A stretch of DNA of 64,000 nt from Owenia fusiformis (taxonomy: Eukaryota > Annelida > Polychaeta > Sabellida > Oweniidae), in the NCBI GenBank assembly GCA_903813345.2, contig CAIIXF020000003.1, positions 11,670,931 to 11,734,930 of the forward strand. Direction: 5' to 3'. The position numbers were made by a program, and so were the translations under genes. Positions 39,040 through 52,064 of the stretch are shown here, one piece after another. The number at the start of each line of letters is the position of its first letter. Position 1 is the first letter of the stretch. The notes under the pieces were generated by a model. It was given only the letters and a program-made list of their open reading frames with translations, was not told where the DNA came from and searched no databases.

Positions 39040-40512
39040 AGAAAATAAGAATGAACAAGAATGCATTGAATGTTATAGAATATGGTGGAATTTCAAAGTA
39101 TAAAACCATTAAGAAAGAAAACATGACAATATTTCCATTCTTTTTTTGACTGCTCCGGCTACACTCAACATGGGTTTCCATGGCTACCCTAGAACGCAGA
39201 ATATTAATAAATGTTTCAGGGTAAAATTTATTTTGTGTATGTGATTGTATAATTATTAAATGAACATTCAGATTCATTAATGTTTACACAAATTAGACGA
39301 CTTTTGATCTTATTTAATGATCACCCTGTTGGCTTATAAATATATAGAAATATGATAATACCATTATTATAATAACTAAATTGGTTAAATTGAACATAGT
39401 TTAATTCAAAACTAAGGCAAAATCTAAGACTTCATCCCTTCGATATTAATTATAAAATGAGAAAGATAACATAATGAGTATCGCTAATTTTGCTATGACA
39501 TTATATTGTTTTTTATTATGAAACTTTCAGGAACACACATCTGACCTTATTCTATATATATCTTCTGATAACCAAATTAGTTTTGACAAAGTTATGGATA
39601 CAGTGGTAACCATTGTCACGGGTATTTGCGCAAAGTTCCAACGTTACTTTTGGACAACATTTTTTAGTGTTAAAAGCAGGATCACATGTCTCAATGAACT
39701 TCTTAGGATTATTAATAATCTATAAATTTGTCGTCAAACTTAAAAAACGTACAGACGCCAAATAGTCAAGGAGATTGGAAGCTAACATCCCATGGTCACA
39801 ATTAATCACCGCACCTGCACCACTTTCAGGGCTTAAAACAGCCCTCAACAAGATCACATTTAGCTTATTTTAGCTCATCTTTAACATCATCTGTGCTAGG
39901 GATACTTGGGGAAATTCTTTGAAAATCACTTGATACTCATTAAAAACCCTTGTGGATTTTGAAATAAGATTATTGCACTTTTTTATTATTACATTAATGA
40001 ATTTCAGTGAAGTTAATAACGTACAGTTTAGATATTTTAAAATTATACCCAAATACATGTGATTGAATCTTCGCCCGTCCAAATTGTGTACTTTAGAGAT
40101 ATATTCTCATGAAAATAATCGACATTCTTAGACGGTAGGGAAATTAATGGTGATCAATGGAAATGTGAAGAAATTCTAACCAGTCAACTATATGGGTAGA
40201 TTAACCTACTAGAACTCGAGCATTGCTCGGGAATGTGTGAATGTAATTAGAAAGTAAAAGTATTTCCAGGAGAATACACATGACATTTAACATAAAATCC
40301 TTTGTATTCCTCAGATGAACTCTTGAAAACATACATCATCGTTGTTGCTTTGAATCAGTTAACATTGACAACGTACATCTAAAGTATACGACGATATTTT
40401 TGTCATTACACGCTGTCGATGGTAAGGCGTGTAATAGGGTTATTCAATGTGGAGTGACCCTGCTGTAGTCATGTTAGATATACTGCTTTAGTTTCTGGAA
40501 TAGTGCTACGAA
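39040..40512. other. Gene-free stretch upstream of FMO copy B
   Basis: No supported exon or clear repeat. The copy B promoter presumably lies within the last few hundred bases, but I see no decisive element. Confidence 0.4.
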
Positions 40513-43500
40513 ATGGTCAAGGTATGTGTTATTGGAGCAGGTGTCTCAGGCTTGGCATCCATCAGATGGTGTCTGCAAGAAGGGTTAGATGTCACATGTT
40601 ATGAAAAACGCCCCTTAGTAGGTATGTAATCTTAAATAAATACTACGCAGTAAGAAACAGAGTAGAGGGCATTAAAAGTCTAAAAGTGGTCGGAAAGCTG
40701 AAGATAACTATATATTAGAAAAATGAAAAAATAGCTACATCAATTATTATCAATTCTAAATGATTTTTAAAAGGTAAACATTAAAAGATGATTTGGATCG
40801 AGTGGATTGGATTCATGTAAAAGGTGGATTGGATCGGGAATCTTCAAAATATGCAATTTTCATCTGTTGTTCTCCCTCTAAGCAAAATTTCCATCCTACG
40901 AAGTATTTTGTGATCACTTGGGTCCTTGGGTCCTCACTTGAGGAATTAGAAAAAATAAATACTACAATTATTTGATGGAAAATCTACGTATTTAAGGTGC
41001 CATGATACTTAACAGGAAATGATGAAACAGGAAGTGACAAAAAAATCTGCATTTTCAGACGTTTTTTGAACAAGAGTTTTGTTTTGACCTCCAGTCAATT
41101 CAACTAGTTCCACATACCATTTAGAGGTCCAGGATCACAATATTTATGGTCAGAATGACCATAAACATGATGAAACATTTTAGCTAAAATAAAATAGCTA
41201 AAAGTAGGAGCTAGGGAAGGTCACTGAACAGAAGTGAATCTTTTGAATTTTTCAGAAAATGTGCCCAATATAATGCTCTAACTGAATCAATCTTTGAAAA
41301 TTTTTAGAAAATTGTCTGAAACAAAATTGGCGGTCATAAAAAGGAAAATAGCTCGCTTTTCAAATCAGTCTTTTCATTTTTCTTTTTCTATGAATGATAT
41401 CAAATTTTCAAAGATCATTTAGAGCATTTAGAGCAATATATTGGGTATATTTTCTTAAAAATTCAAAAGATTCTGTTCAGTGACCTTTCCTAGTTCCTAC
41501 TTTTAGCTATCTTTCAGTCACATTTTCAGAGGGCTGAAAATGTTATTGCATCATGTTTAGGGTCATTCTGACCATAAACATTGTGATCCTGGACCTGTAG
41601 ATAGTATGTGGAACTAGTTGAATTGACTGGAGGTCAAAACAGAATTCTGCTATCTTTGTTCAAAACATGTCTGAAAATGCAGAATTTTTTGTCACTTCCT
41701 GCTTTGTCATTTCCTGTTAAGTATCATGGCACCTTAACTGCTTTCCCTTGTAAACTTTTCAAAAACATTTTTAAGGCATGAACATAGATCTGTAGATAAA
41801 ACCAGTAATTCGTTTCTGAAAACATTTCTGGATCTTCAAAGCAGTCTGCCTTGTGATTAATGAATTGCCTAGAATTCACCCTTTAGCCAACTCAAGCAAA
41901 ATAATATTAAATAACACTGTGGATGTTAGGAGAGCAACAGTCGACAATCAATAGAAATCAATAGAAAAAAGAAATTCTATATTTTGAAGTTTTACGATCC
42001 AGTCCACCTTTTACATGGACCCAATTAACCTTTAAATTCTTACGTTTTGAAACCATTTTGGTGTATGGTGCTCCATTTAAGCAAGCAAATGCTGAATAAA
42101 AGAAATGAAATCATTAAGTCAACTGAAGATCAACACAGAACTGTTGTCAAAGACAATATATGGCAGCTGAATAATTTATTCAGTGAACCCCCTATAATAC
42201 TGTATAGGCGTATATCATAGGTGGGTTATGGTGTTTGGAAGACGAGGCGTCGCGTCTTGATGCAAATAATCCAATCGACATTGAATGTAGACCTTATGCA
42301 ACATGCTACACGAATGACGATAAAGAGGCATACTCATTCTCCGACTTTAGGTTTCCAAAGGTAAAAAAAATTAACTAGTGAACCAATAAATATAGACATT
42401 TTCCTTGGTCAATATCATATTTTTCCTCGGAATAAAATTCATACTCCATCCCTCCTCCCATTAAATAACATCTATAATGTAATATTATTCTCACAGGATG
42501 CTCCAATCTACATACCCCGGCGAAAAGTCGGTCAATATTTGGAAGACTATGTCGATCACTTTCATTTGAGACCACGTATCAAACTAAACACGAGTGTAAT
42601 AAAAGTAAAATGTATAAGCAACGGTCCTGAATGGCAGGTGACAACAAAACCAGTTACCGATACAAGCCATGTTGCTACAACCGAAATGTTTGATGCAGTT
42701 ATTATATCAAATGGCTTTATGAATCGTCAATACATACCTGATATCAAGGGACTGGATGCATTCAAAGGACGTATAAGTCACACGGGAGATTACTACAGAC
42801 CTGATGTATTCCGGGACAGAAATGTCCTAATAATAGGTAAATTGAAATAATATGATATAATAACATCAATCGAAATAAGACCCGCAATAATAATACATCT
42901 TAGTATTTAAATCAGTTTTGTGAAATGGCCTTTTATTTTCAAATCTAGCATGCAGCTAACTAATATCAATATTGCCCATGAGGTACCCATTTTCTGCTAA
43001 TGATCAGTTTCAAATGGGAAATTGCATGAATCTTTCTTAATATGCATTCTGATACTCAGACCATCTCTGCTATGCACAAGAATGTCTAGAAGGAAACTGA
43101 GAGAAGTCTGTGATATCTCACGATGCTTAAAATGATTTACGTATTATTGTTGTAATGAGACCTTAATAGGGGCTATTGATGGCACTGAAAATATAGCTGA
43201 GCAGAGGAACAAAGAACAGGGTGAATTTATAAGGATAACAATCGGATAAAATCAACACGGTTTACAACATCAAATATTTATTTACGACATAAAACAATAC
43301 ATGCATGCATGCATGCATTATTATAAAACAAGCTACAAACAATAATAGATAAAATGGAAATACCACTAACGAGATCCAACCCCGGAGCGTCAGAGGGCCA
43401 TACCACGCCCTAACTTCCGTTATCGTAATGCATCTAATATTTTCAAGTATTTGATCTCAAACTACTACTACTGATTAAGACAAAGGCGTACCACGTCGTG

Positions 43501-46500
43501 CTATAACTAATGTACTCCCGTAAATCAACTCTCCAAGACTCAAAGAAAATATTATGTGCCCAACAAAAAAAAAGATATTTTACTTTTTGAGATTTTACAA
43601 CATGGGGTCTATGGGGAATCCGCCCCAACCTGAAAGTCACATTTTCAAAGGAAATTTAAATTTTCAAAGTTGATAATCTCTTTTTAAAACCATATTTCTA
43701 TATGTCATTTTACATGTAGATTCTAATATGACGCCAGTTTGACTGACTTTTGAAATTTCAATGACGCAAATCAAGATTATTTCTACCTGAGACTAATATA
43801 AAATGTTATGTTAGTCTCAGTTTCTATTCGCATCTACATTGTAGTCTATTGGTTGGTAATAAATTAAGTTAAGTTGGTTTTGTACTGTTATGACTAGTTT
43901 AGGCCTTAATCATGATTTACACGTTCGTTTTCATTCTATGTTTGAAAGACCCAACATTGTGGGAACCTGATGATTTTCTGAAGTAAGCCTGAATACAATT
44001 ATGTTATTTACACATTTTGGCCCTGCCCCCCCCCCCCAGATCCGCAAGTGGTGTGTTCTTGTCATGCAATTGACAAACCCTACCTTTTCAATGAAGGACC
44101 GTGAATATACACTGTGCACACACGGGTCTCATCCATCTTATATATATTTTCACCAGATGTTTGAAAATGAATAAAATGATATAACGTTTGGGGGGGGCTG
44201 GTGTAAAAGACTGGTTAAAGTTTGGAGGGCAATTAAAATGGGACAATTCGTATCCTTCTTATATTAGAAGTAATTAGGATCACACAATATCATATATCAA
44301 AAGATGGAGAATTCATTCAGCTATAACAAGACAATATCTTTTGACTAATCTTTAAAGTTGTAATTATTGTGACAGTTTTTGATCGTTATGTCCTAATTCA
44401 CAATGTTATAATAGCTCTCAATCTCGGAGGAGTCATCACTAGTCTAGCATTTATACAGGAGATTGATTTGTAGTGTTAAACTTTGAGAAACCAACATAAC
44501 ATTGTTCGTGACCTAGTTTGATGCAATGGATCTTTGACATAGAAAATGTTTCTTTTTTAGACATCATGACCAATTTGACCTCAAACTTGAGCTAAATATT
44601 GGAGTTAGTTGGAGTTAATAGTTTGGGAAACAATAATTATGGGTATTTACTTTACCGAGAAGTTGCCGTTTTTTAGTCGTTATAATTTCCAAATATGGGG
44701 ACTAACTTTGTTAAATCACCAAAATTAGCAGTTATGTAGTTCATAGATTCACTCTAGGCTACGTGACTCATGATTCTTATTTCAAAAGTGTGCCTGAAAA
44801 TCAAAAATGCGGTTTATGTTTTTCTACAAAATAAATTGATGTTTATGCTTAGATAAGTTCAGTTTTGTCGTACTGTTCCTTTCAGACGATGCATTTCAAA
44901 ATGATTAATTGATTTAATCTTTCAAAGCGAATAAAAGTGATAATTTTATTTAGTACACTTTAAAACATATCTGAAAGTGAAAGTCGTGGCTATATGTCTG
45001 GTTAATAGATTTTTGAAACCGTGAACTTTATCAAAATAAACCGCTTGGGATGTACAGATATACAGAATGGACAATAAAAATAGGGCAGATTTTACAATCT
45101 AAAAATGAAGAAATTCATGGAAAGGATGTCTTATATGTTTGCCCCTATCTGTGATAATAACACTAATTATTCAAATCATAATCGACCGATTATCGTGACG
45201 TAGTTCCATTTTTGTGAGAAACTCTGACTTCCAGTTTTTTTTAACACGGGATGCCAATTAAACGCTAGAATCTAAAATAAAATATCACAATATTTCTGTG
45301 TAGATTCACCACTCTGGTGATATATTAATAATAAGTTAAGTTCATTTACTTCAGAGTAATATGTTTTATTTTCGACGTTTCGCTAATCATCCAACTAGCT
45401 TTAATTTTCAAGATTCAAAATGGAAGTACACAGTTATATTATTTATGATTTATAAATAATTATTGCTAGTTTCTAAACATAAGTTTCATTCAGTGAGTTT
45501 ATTCAATAGACATTTAAATGTAAAACATGATTAAAAATTAAACATAATTTATGTGTCTGCTTTTTTATCGTACCTGGGATATACCATTTAAGTGCAAGTA
45601 CCCTTTTAAGAACCCAATTTTGTTCATGCGGTGCAGTAAGGGGACATATTGCCATTATCTAAAATGCATGCGATGCAGTAAGGGGACATATTGCCATTAT
45701 CTAAAATGCATGCGATGCAGCAAGGGGATATATTGCCATTATCTAAAATACATGCGAGGCAGTAAGGGGATATACAGGCTGGTCAAAAAATGGGACAAGT
45801 TTTTTGTCAACATAAAGAGAAATTTAATATGTCCACTATTCTGATCAAATGTAGCCCTCAATCTTGGCATAAACTTGTTGATATTATCATTGATATGCTT
45901 TTGAAAGAATAAATTCCACTTCTCCACAATTGTGTCCTTACAGGACTGAATAGATGCAATGGGTTCATGGTACACCAACTCTGTTAGTTCTCCTCATGCG
46001 TGGTAGTCCCAGAAGTTAGCATTAGGTGTTCTGGTCTGAGGGGGAAATTAAAGGGATGATTCAATATACACTGAGGACTTATTCCTGACCTCATATTCTG
46101 TTTATTACATTTTCCAACAAGAAGGGGCTCCAAACCATAGATCCCACAAGACAGCAAAATATTTATAGGAGAATGTGCCTCAATTCATACCCCTTTATAT
46201 TATGGACGCTGGTTGACATGTATTATAATAGATTAGAACTTATGATATACCAAGTTAACGAAAATTAAATTAAATTCCCTATCCACTGGTATGTAATATG
46301 GCATGTTTTCTTAAATACAATCATTGTTTATTTTTGAAATACGAGTGCCCTATTTTTTGGACCACCCTGAATTGCCATTATCTAGAATGCATGCGATGCA
46401 GTAAGGGGATATACTGCAATTATCTAAAATGCATACGATGCAGTAAGGGGATATATTGCCATTATCTAAAATTCATACGATGCAGTAAGGGGATATATTG

Positions 46501-49500
46501 CCATTATCTAAAATTCATACGATGCAGTAAGGGGATATATTGCCATTATCTAAAATTCATACGATGCAGTAAGGGGATATATTGCCATTATCTAAAATTC
46601 ATACGATGCAGTAAGGGGATATATTGCCATTATCTAAAATGCATGCGATGCAGTAAGGGTTATATTGCCATTATCTAAAATGCATGCGATGCAGTAAGGG
46701 TTATATTGCAATTATCTAAAAAAAACAGTGCGTCCCAAAAGCCCAACAAGCAAATACATTGTAAAACTACAAAACTAGTGGTGATGACATCAATTTCATT
46801 TAGATGACCATGAAGCCATGTGTCTCCTCTTTTAAATGATATGACATTTGTTTATATGTCTGGTTACAAGACTTACACAACACAAGTTTCATATTTGAAT
46901 TAACTAAGTGAAGAGATTTAGCTTCAAGTGTCTATCAGTATCCATAATGGTTCAGTTAACGTTACAACCATGATTATGAAAAAGAAGTGGCATAAACAGT
47001 TAAGTCACAATGATTATATGTCATCGTATTGAAGATTACTTATGAAAGATTCCATCCCATTCCCTTTCACATTGCCACCATTTCTCTTCACACAAAGATT
47101 GACTCGTCTGTCCATGTCACGAAAACCTCTTTGAATCATCTGTGGGTTTTGGCGGAGAGAAGCAATCTCATTTGTGATTCTCTTGCAATGTCTTAACTCT
47201 TTTCAGAGCAGATTCTAGGCAGATGTGCAAAAGAAATGATTATTTAGTGGTCTGTTGTCAGATATGAATAAATCATGTACCATTGGAAAGAGGAGACATG
47301 TGGCTTTATGGTTTAAATTGATGTAATCATCACTGGTTTTGTGGTTTACAATGGTTTTGCTTGTTGGTTTTTTGGGACGAACTGTAGTATACATGCCCTT
47401 CAAAATCGAACGATACTGTATAAACAGGGTATTAACGGGCATCCGTTCAAGATAGACGCAATGAAATGGAGATTTAGATACCACCCTGATAAATGTCAAG
47501 TCATCAAATTCAAAAACAGAATAACTGAAAACAGTGGAGCTTAAGCTAGGAAACGCGATCCTACCAAATGTAAACACGGTACAACACTTTGGCCTACCCC
47601 TGTCAAAAGGAAAAAGTGACACAGACCTAATTAATGACGGCAATCAAAAGGTTAAACATGCTATGAACACTGATGTTGACCAACTACATCCGCAACCCTA
47701 CAAACCCTTCAACAGCAGCGAAATTGTATTGGACAGTAAGCGTGCCCTCGACATCATATGAATGAAGCTGACCTAACATAACCTTAATTAACGATTACGC
47801 AATCCTTGATAAAGGTCAGAGGCATCACAAAAATATTACGAGAACTCTAAACACGCCAGATGTGACTGTTTTCCCACAGAAATGATGGTACAGTCTTGCA
47901 TCTACCATTGTCATCGCTAAACTTATGTTTCTCTGGGGCAAGCCTAAATCTTGATCTATACCGGCCTTCTCTCTTTGTATATAGAGTGGAGCGAATATAT
48001 TCATTTAATACTGAACGATTTTCAATATTTCTAGGAGGAAGTAGTTCAGCCAGTGAGGTAGCAAGTGATATAAGCAGAGAAACATCACAAGTAAAATAAT
48101 TAATATACTTTTGAAGTAGCTTATTTGAATTTAGTATAATTTTCATGAATTCATTATTGAAGACTGCAGACAAGCAGCCGAGAAATTAGCTCAAATGTTC
48201 TTTCACATTTTATTCTCTTAACCTTAAAATAGTCAATTCAAATCAGCACGTTCTGCCTGCATTCTTTTTTGTAACATTGCTACGTTGCGTCATTAAAACT
48301 AAATATTCTGTTAAGGCATACTTAAGTGCGAGGAATGGGCTCTGGCCCTTAAACCGCTTATATGGTGGAATACCTGCGGAGACACTACCTATATGGTCAA
48401 GATATACAACTTGGCGCTACAATGTAAGGTAAATATTCGTCATTTTTAAAAGGCTAGATGCGGCTAGATTAACACGACCGTAATAAGGATTGGATCTGAG
48501 TTTAAAATGTGCTAAACTAGATTTACAATTAGTTCTTGTTTAATGGAATTTATAAAGAATACACTTATTGTTTTACAACTCACATCAATTCACCTAGTCT
48601 ATGCTTTTGAGCGGCCATTAACTGTTTCATCACGTATTTGTTGGAGACGTGCTCTTTATTCACTGTCTCATCACGTATCTCGTATTGAAGTGAACAAGAC
48701 GATATGTATCTATTGTAGTAAACTAAATTACGTGTATGGCGGATACGTGTCTATTGTGGTGAACTAGACAAGATGTACATGTATGGTGTATGGTGGAAAC
48801 GTGTTATTTGTTGACTGTTTCATCACATATCTATTCTATTTAACTAAATTAGATGTATGTTGGAGACGTGCTCTTTATCAACGGCTTCATCACGTATCTA
48901 TTGTAGTGAACTAGTCCAGGCATGCGGTATAGGCGTGCTATAAGTTAGCTGTTTCACCATCTCTCTATTGTAGTGAACAAGGCAAAGGTCTGGTTGAGTC
49001 GTGCTTTTTGTTAACTGTTTCTTCATGTATCTATTGTAGTAAACTAAATTAGGTGGGTAACCGGACAACTCATCCACCTTTGGCCAACTTTTAAACACCT
49101 TTGGCCAAAGTTTGAGCACCTTTGCCAAACTTTGAACACCTCAAATTTTTCGCGCTCGCTACGCTCGCGATGTCGTCAACGGGGGGGGGGGGGGGGGGGG
49201 GGGAGGGAAGGTACGAACAATTTCCAATGAACATGCGTGACACATACGGGATTCGCGTGACAAATCCGAACAACTTGCGTTCGGTTTTTTCCAGCGTTCG
49301 TATTTTTACCGTATCGTAAACATATTTCGAAAAAATTTCTACAGAAATATTTTTGCTTGACAATTACCAGGTAAAATGCGTATTTTGCGTGACATTTTCT
49401 GTCACGCAAAAAAAACTGGCGTGACTTCAAATTCTTCAGCAAATGCGTGACAAATACGCAAATTGCGGGACAGTTGACAGGCCTGAACTCATCCCCTGGA

Positions 49501-52064
49501 CAACTCATCCCCTAGACAACTCTTCCCTTGGACAACTCATCCCCTGGACAACTCATCCCCTAGACAAGTCATTCCCTTTACGACTCATCTTTTGGCATGC
49601 TTGAGTAATTTAATGTAATATTATTATATATATTATTTTATTATTCAAATGCATTTTAAATGTATTGGTTATCATGATCTGAACTATTTGTTCGCTTGCA
49701 CACATGTGCATTTTCTTAGACATATGATATTCTGCCTACTACGTACTGGAGAAATAAGGAAAAAGACGAAAACCGTACCTTTGAAGCTCTGACATTTTGT
49801 TACCGAAACAATCTTTTTACAACATAATCAAGTGGAGTACCAGTGTTCACGTAATATATAATAGTTCAGAAGACAACACAGTCACATATGAAGTTACCGA
49901 AGTTCATGTTACAAAATTATGCAGAGAGAAAACTTTCTTTTTTTGTCATGAAATATTAAGTCATGTAATATAAGGAGAAGAAATGAAAGTTTTAATGGCA
50001 CGTTTGACTGTTTGACCATTTTATTTGTGTCAATAAAGTGAAAATAATATTTAGAATGATTTAAGATGTAACGTATTTAATAAATATTTATTTTCCAAAA
50101 AACAATTTGGCTTCATGTGATAGAGGATGAGTTGTCTAGGGGATGAGTTATCTAAGGGATGAGTTGTCCAGGGGATGAGTTGTCTAGGGGATGAGTTGTC
50201 CAGGGGATGAGTTGTCCAGGGGATGAAATGTCAAGGGGATGAGTTGTCCAGGGATGAGTTGTTTAGGGGATGAGTTGTCCGTAAGCCATCAGGTGTATGT
50301 TGGAGACGTGCTATTTGTTAACTGTTCCATCACGTATCTATTGTAGTGAACTAGATAAGGTATATGGCGGAGGCGTGCGCAAAAGATTCAATTTCAAAGA
50401 CTACAGTATGGAGCCTAAACGTGGACTTCTGAGAATGGCCATTGCTATAGGAGACGAAATTGAATTTCGCATTGCGGCAGGGGCATTAAAGGTACTAAAT
50501 GCAGTAATGATCAGTATAATTAATTGCATTCCTGAAAGATATATCATCCATGCATCGACAATATTTGTAAAGTATTATTTCGTCCTATTTCATAATGCAT
50601 ATGTATATTTGTACATGCAAACATGTAGATGAAGGGAGAAGTCAAGGAAATAACAGAGACCGGGGCAATATTTCAAGATGGCAGTCGTATAGATGACATT
50701 GATGATATCGTGTTCGCAACTGGCTTTAACCCATCTGCTGAGTTTCTGGATGATGATCTCGGTATGAAGCTGTCAATTCACTTTCAATCAGTCAACCTAC
50801 GAATGGAAAAGTGATATGAAAGATCAGCTGTTATAGAGAGAACTGCCATTGATATTGTGACATTTTTTCTAATTTTCATCTCACAATAACCTCTCACCCT
50901 GGTTTCGATCCGTGTTCTTTATGTGATTGTAAGTGCCAAGAACTTGGGTTAACACTTTTACATTTGTGTTCATTTCAATGGTCTTCGTTGCAGGCACATT
51001 AGAGACAATGGATCTCTACAAACACATGATTCCAGTGAACGACGACTCGCGGTCCCTATTTTTCATTGGCATAGCTAATGTTCTTGGTCCAAACATTCCA
51101 ACGTTTGAGTTACAAGTAAGCAGAATAAAGATTCTACTTTTATCAATGGTCATAGTCTTGGACCTTGGTTAAAATGCTGCTTTATTTTTAGTAAAAACGG
51201 CCTTTATCTCAAGAATATCACTCAAAAGTGACAGCTTTTTTGGTGGCAACATGCCATTAGTTATCCTTATATTGAATCGGGTAAGATACACGCAATTTGA
51301 CACATAGTTCAAACAATCAAATAGAATTCGTGTTGGTAACTAGGTACATTTTACTTTGCAAAGGCCAGAATAGCTGCAAGAGTCATATCAGGAAAATTGG
51401 AATTACCATCCAAGGCAGTTATGCAAAGGATTTTGGAAGAGGATCGCAGTAGACTTCGAGAAAGATTCGGGAATGAGTTAGTTGAATACGAGAAATTGGT
51501 ACGCCTTGCTAAATATTGTTATTTTTCAATACAGAGACTAGCTACGGCACTGTATCATTAAAAGAATAAAAATGTATTTAACAAATTAAAAGGACTGTGG
51601 TTTTCTGGGGCTTGTTTATTTTTGCGTTTCAATCACGTTGTTATTCATCTTCCGACCCGTTATCTGTTTACGACATTCTCCTTTAGGAATGGTATCCACC
51701 TTATATTGAGAGCTTGGCTGATATCCTTGGTGTGAGACCAACACCTTGGAGGATATTCCTCCTCTACTTCACGGATCCGAAACTTGCGTATGAGCTCATG
51801 TTTGGCAGGCCACTCCCTGTTAGCTACAGATTATACGGGCCTCATTCCAACTGGGATGAAGCACGGAAAGGTGTCATGGAAAGCAAGGAAAACCTGATGA
51901 TACCACTGAGGACCGTGAAATATGATGAGGAGACAAACGGAGTTAAGAACGGAGTTAAGAACAAAGTGGTTGCAGCTAGTATTGTTGTTGGGATGTCGGC
52001 TATCCTGTTGATGTATAAATTTGACAAGTTGCCTTTTATATCACTATTCATCAAATCACTTTGA
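40513..52064 (+). CDS. Flavin-containing monooxygenase, copy B, complete ten-exon gene
   Basis: Exons: 40513-40621, 42221-42360, 42497-42836, 48035-48090, 48316-48428, 50347-50491, 50629-50761, 50994-51115, 51364-51498, 51687-52064. They join in phase into 557 codons, close to the usual FMO length. The N-terminus [16 protein letters not shown] holds the FAD-binding GxGxSG motif. Exon 3 has [12 protein letters not shown], fitting the FMO signature FxGxxxHxxxY/F. Exon 4 gives [14 protein letters not shown], the NADPH-binding glycine motif (G-G-S-S-S-A, relaxed at its third glycine). Exon 7 carries FATGF, and the last exon a hydrophobic tail ([17 protein letters not shown]) fitting ER anchoring. 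FMOs oxygenate nucleophilic N and S atoms using NADPH and O2. Introns 1, 3 and 5 are swollen by repeats. The exon 5/6 junction (AG|GTAAAT to TTGTAG|TGAA) was chosen because it alone keeps phase. Confidence 0.93.
40996..41733. mobile_element. piggyBac-like MITE, 738 bp, in FMO-B intron 1
   Basis: Flanked by TTAA on both sides (40992-40995 and 41734-41737). Ends GGTGCCATGATACTTAACAG and its reverse complement. The whole element is a long imperfect palindrome. TTAA duplication is characteristic of piggyBac. Confidence 0.85.
43303..43320. repeat. CATG short tandem repeat
   Basis: About four to five CATG units in FMO-B intron 3. Confidence 0.9.
43556..43851 (-). mobile_element. R1 MITE-like repeat, inverted partial copy
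   Basis: Reverse complement of the first part of R1, ending with the R1 start CAATAGACTA. Truncated after the TTGGGCA block. Lies in FMO-B intron 3. Confidence 0.7.
45623..45774 (+). repeat. 42-bp minisatellite, left part
   Basis: About three and a half units of ATGCAGTAAGGGGATATATT plus GCCATTATCTAAAATGCATGC. The 42-bp period leaves a 14-residue repeat ORF ([14 protein letters not shown]), which I do not call coding. Confidence 0.85.
45775..46369 (-). mobile_element. Internally deleted Tc1/mariner element inside the minisatellite
   Basis: Ends CAGGCTGGTCAAAAAATGGG and CCTATTTTTTGGACCACCCTG are inverted copies. The left side is preceded by TA; the right is followed by AA, so one target base may have mutated. 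On the minus strand a short ORF ([19 protein letters not shown]) resembles the C-terminal end of mariner transposases. The rest of the transposase is gone. Confidence 0.8.
46370..46718 (+). repeat. 42-bp minisatellite, right part
   Basis: About eight units of the same motif; the last two carry a TAAGGGTTATATT variant. It continues the left array across the inserted mariner element. Confidence 0.85.
47013..47210 (-). pseudogene. Transposase C-terminal fragment (IS630/mariner type)
   Basis: Minus-strand reading [19 protein letters not shown], then [20 protein letters not shown], resembles the last 60 residues of Tc1/mariner-like transposases. There is no upstream catalytic domain. Confidence 0.6.
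47440..47690 (+). pseudogene. LINE reverse-transcriptase fragment in FMO-B intron 3
   Basis: [19 protein letters not shown] followed, after a one-base frame change, by [20 protein letters not shown] resembles the thumb region of non-LTR reverse transcriptases (W-x-x-x-x-x-P-x-K-C, then Y/F-LG-x-x-L). Confidence 0.6.
48617..49055 (+). repeat. Tandem duplications of the FMO-B exon-6 acceptor region
   Basis: Six or so degenerate units of about 70-75 bp. Each contains TTAACTGTTTCATCACGTAT, CTATTGTAGTGAACTAGA and a GTGTATGGTGGAGACGTG-like segment. This is the intron 5 end plus the first codons of exon 6 ([10 protein letters not shown]). The last unit is the real exon border at 50283-50380. Confidence 0.75.
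49056..50290. mobile_element. Foldback-type element with terminal 17-bp tandem repeats
   Basis: Left end GGTAACCGGACAACTCATCC; right end GGATGAGTTGTCCGTAAGCC plus ATC. Near each end are runs of a ~17-bp word, GACAACTCATCCCCTAG at 49490-49590 and its complement at 50125-50280. The interior has a G-run (49180-49202) and a segment related to the MITE at 24808-25258. AGGTG occurs directly outside both ends, a possible 5-bp target duplication. Confidence 0.7.

Noticed and set aside
45551-46678. [12 protein letters not shown] repeat proteins with Cys pairs resembling zinc fingers
   Set aside because: They are translations of the 42-bp minisatellite, broken by the mariner insertion, with no initiation or splice context.
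50352-50491. Alternative acceptor GAACTAG|ATAAGG for exon 6
   Set aside because: It breaks phase with either exon 5 donor; TTGTAG|TGAA with donor AG|GTAAAT keeps the frame.
50297-50632. FMO exon 6 starting at an upstream ATG in the acceptor repeat
   Set aside because: The upstream codons belong to intron repeat units; homology and phase place the exon start at 50347.
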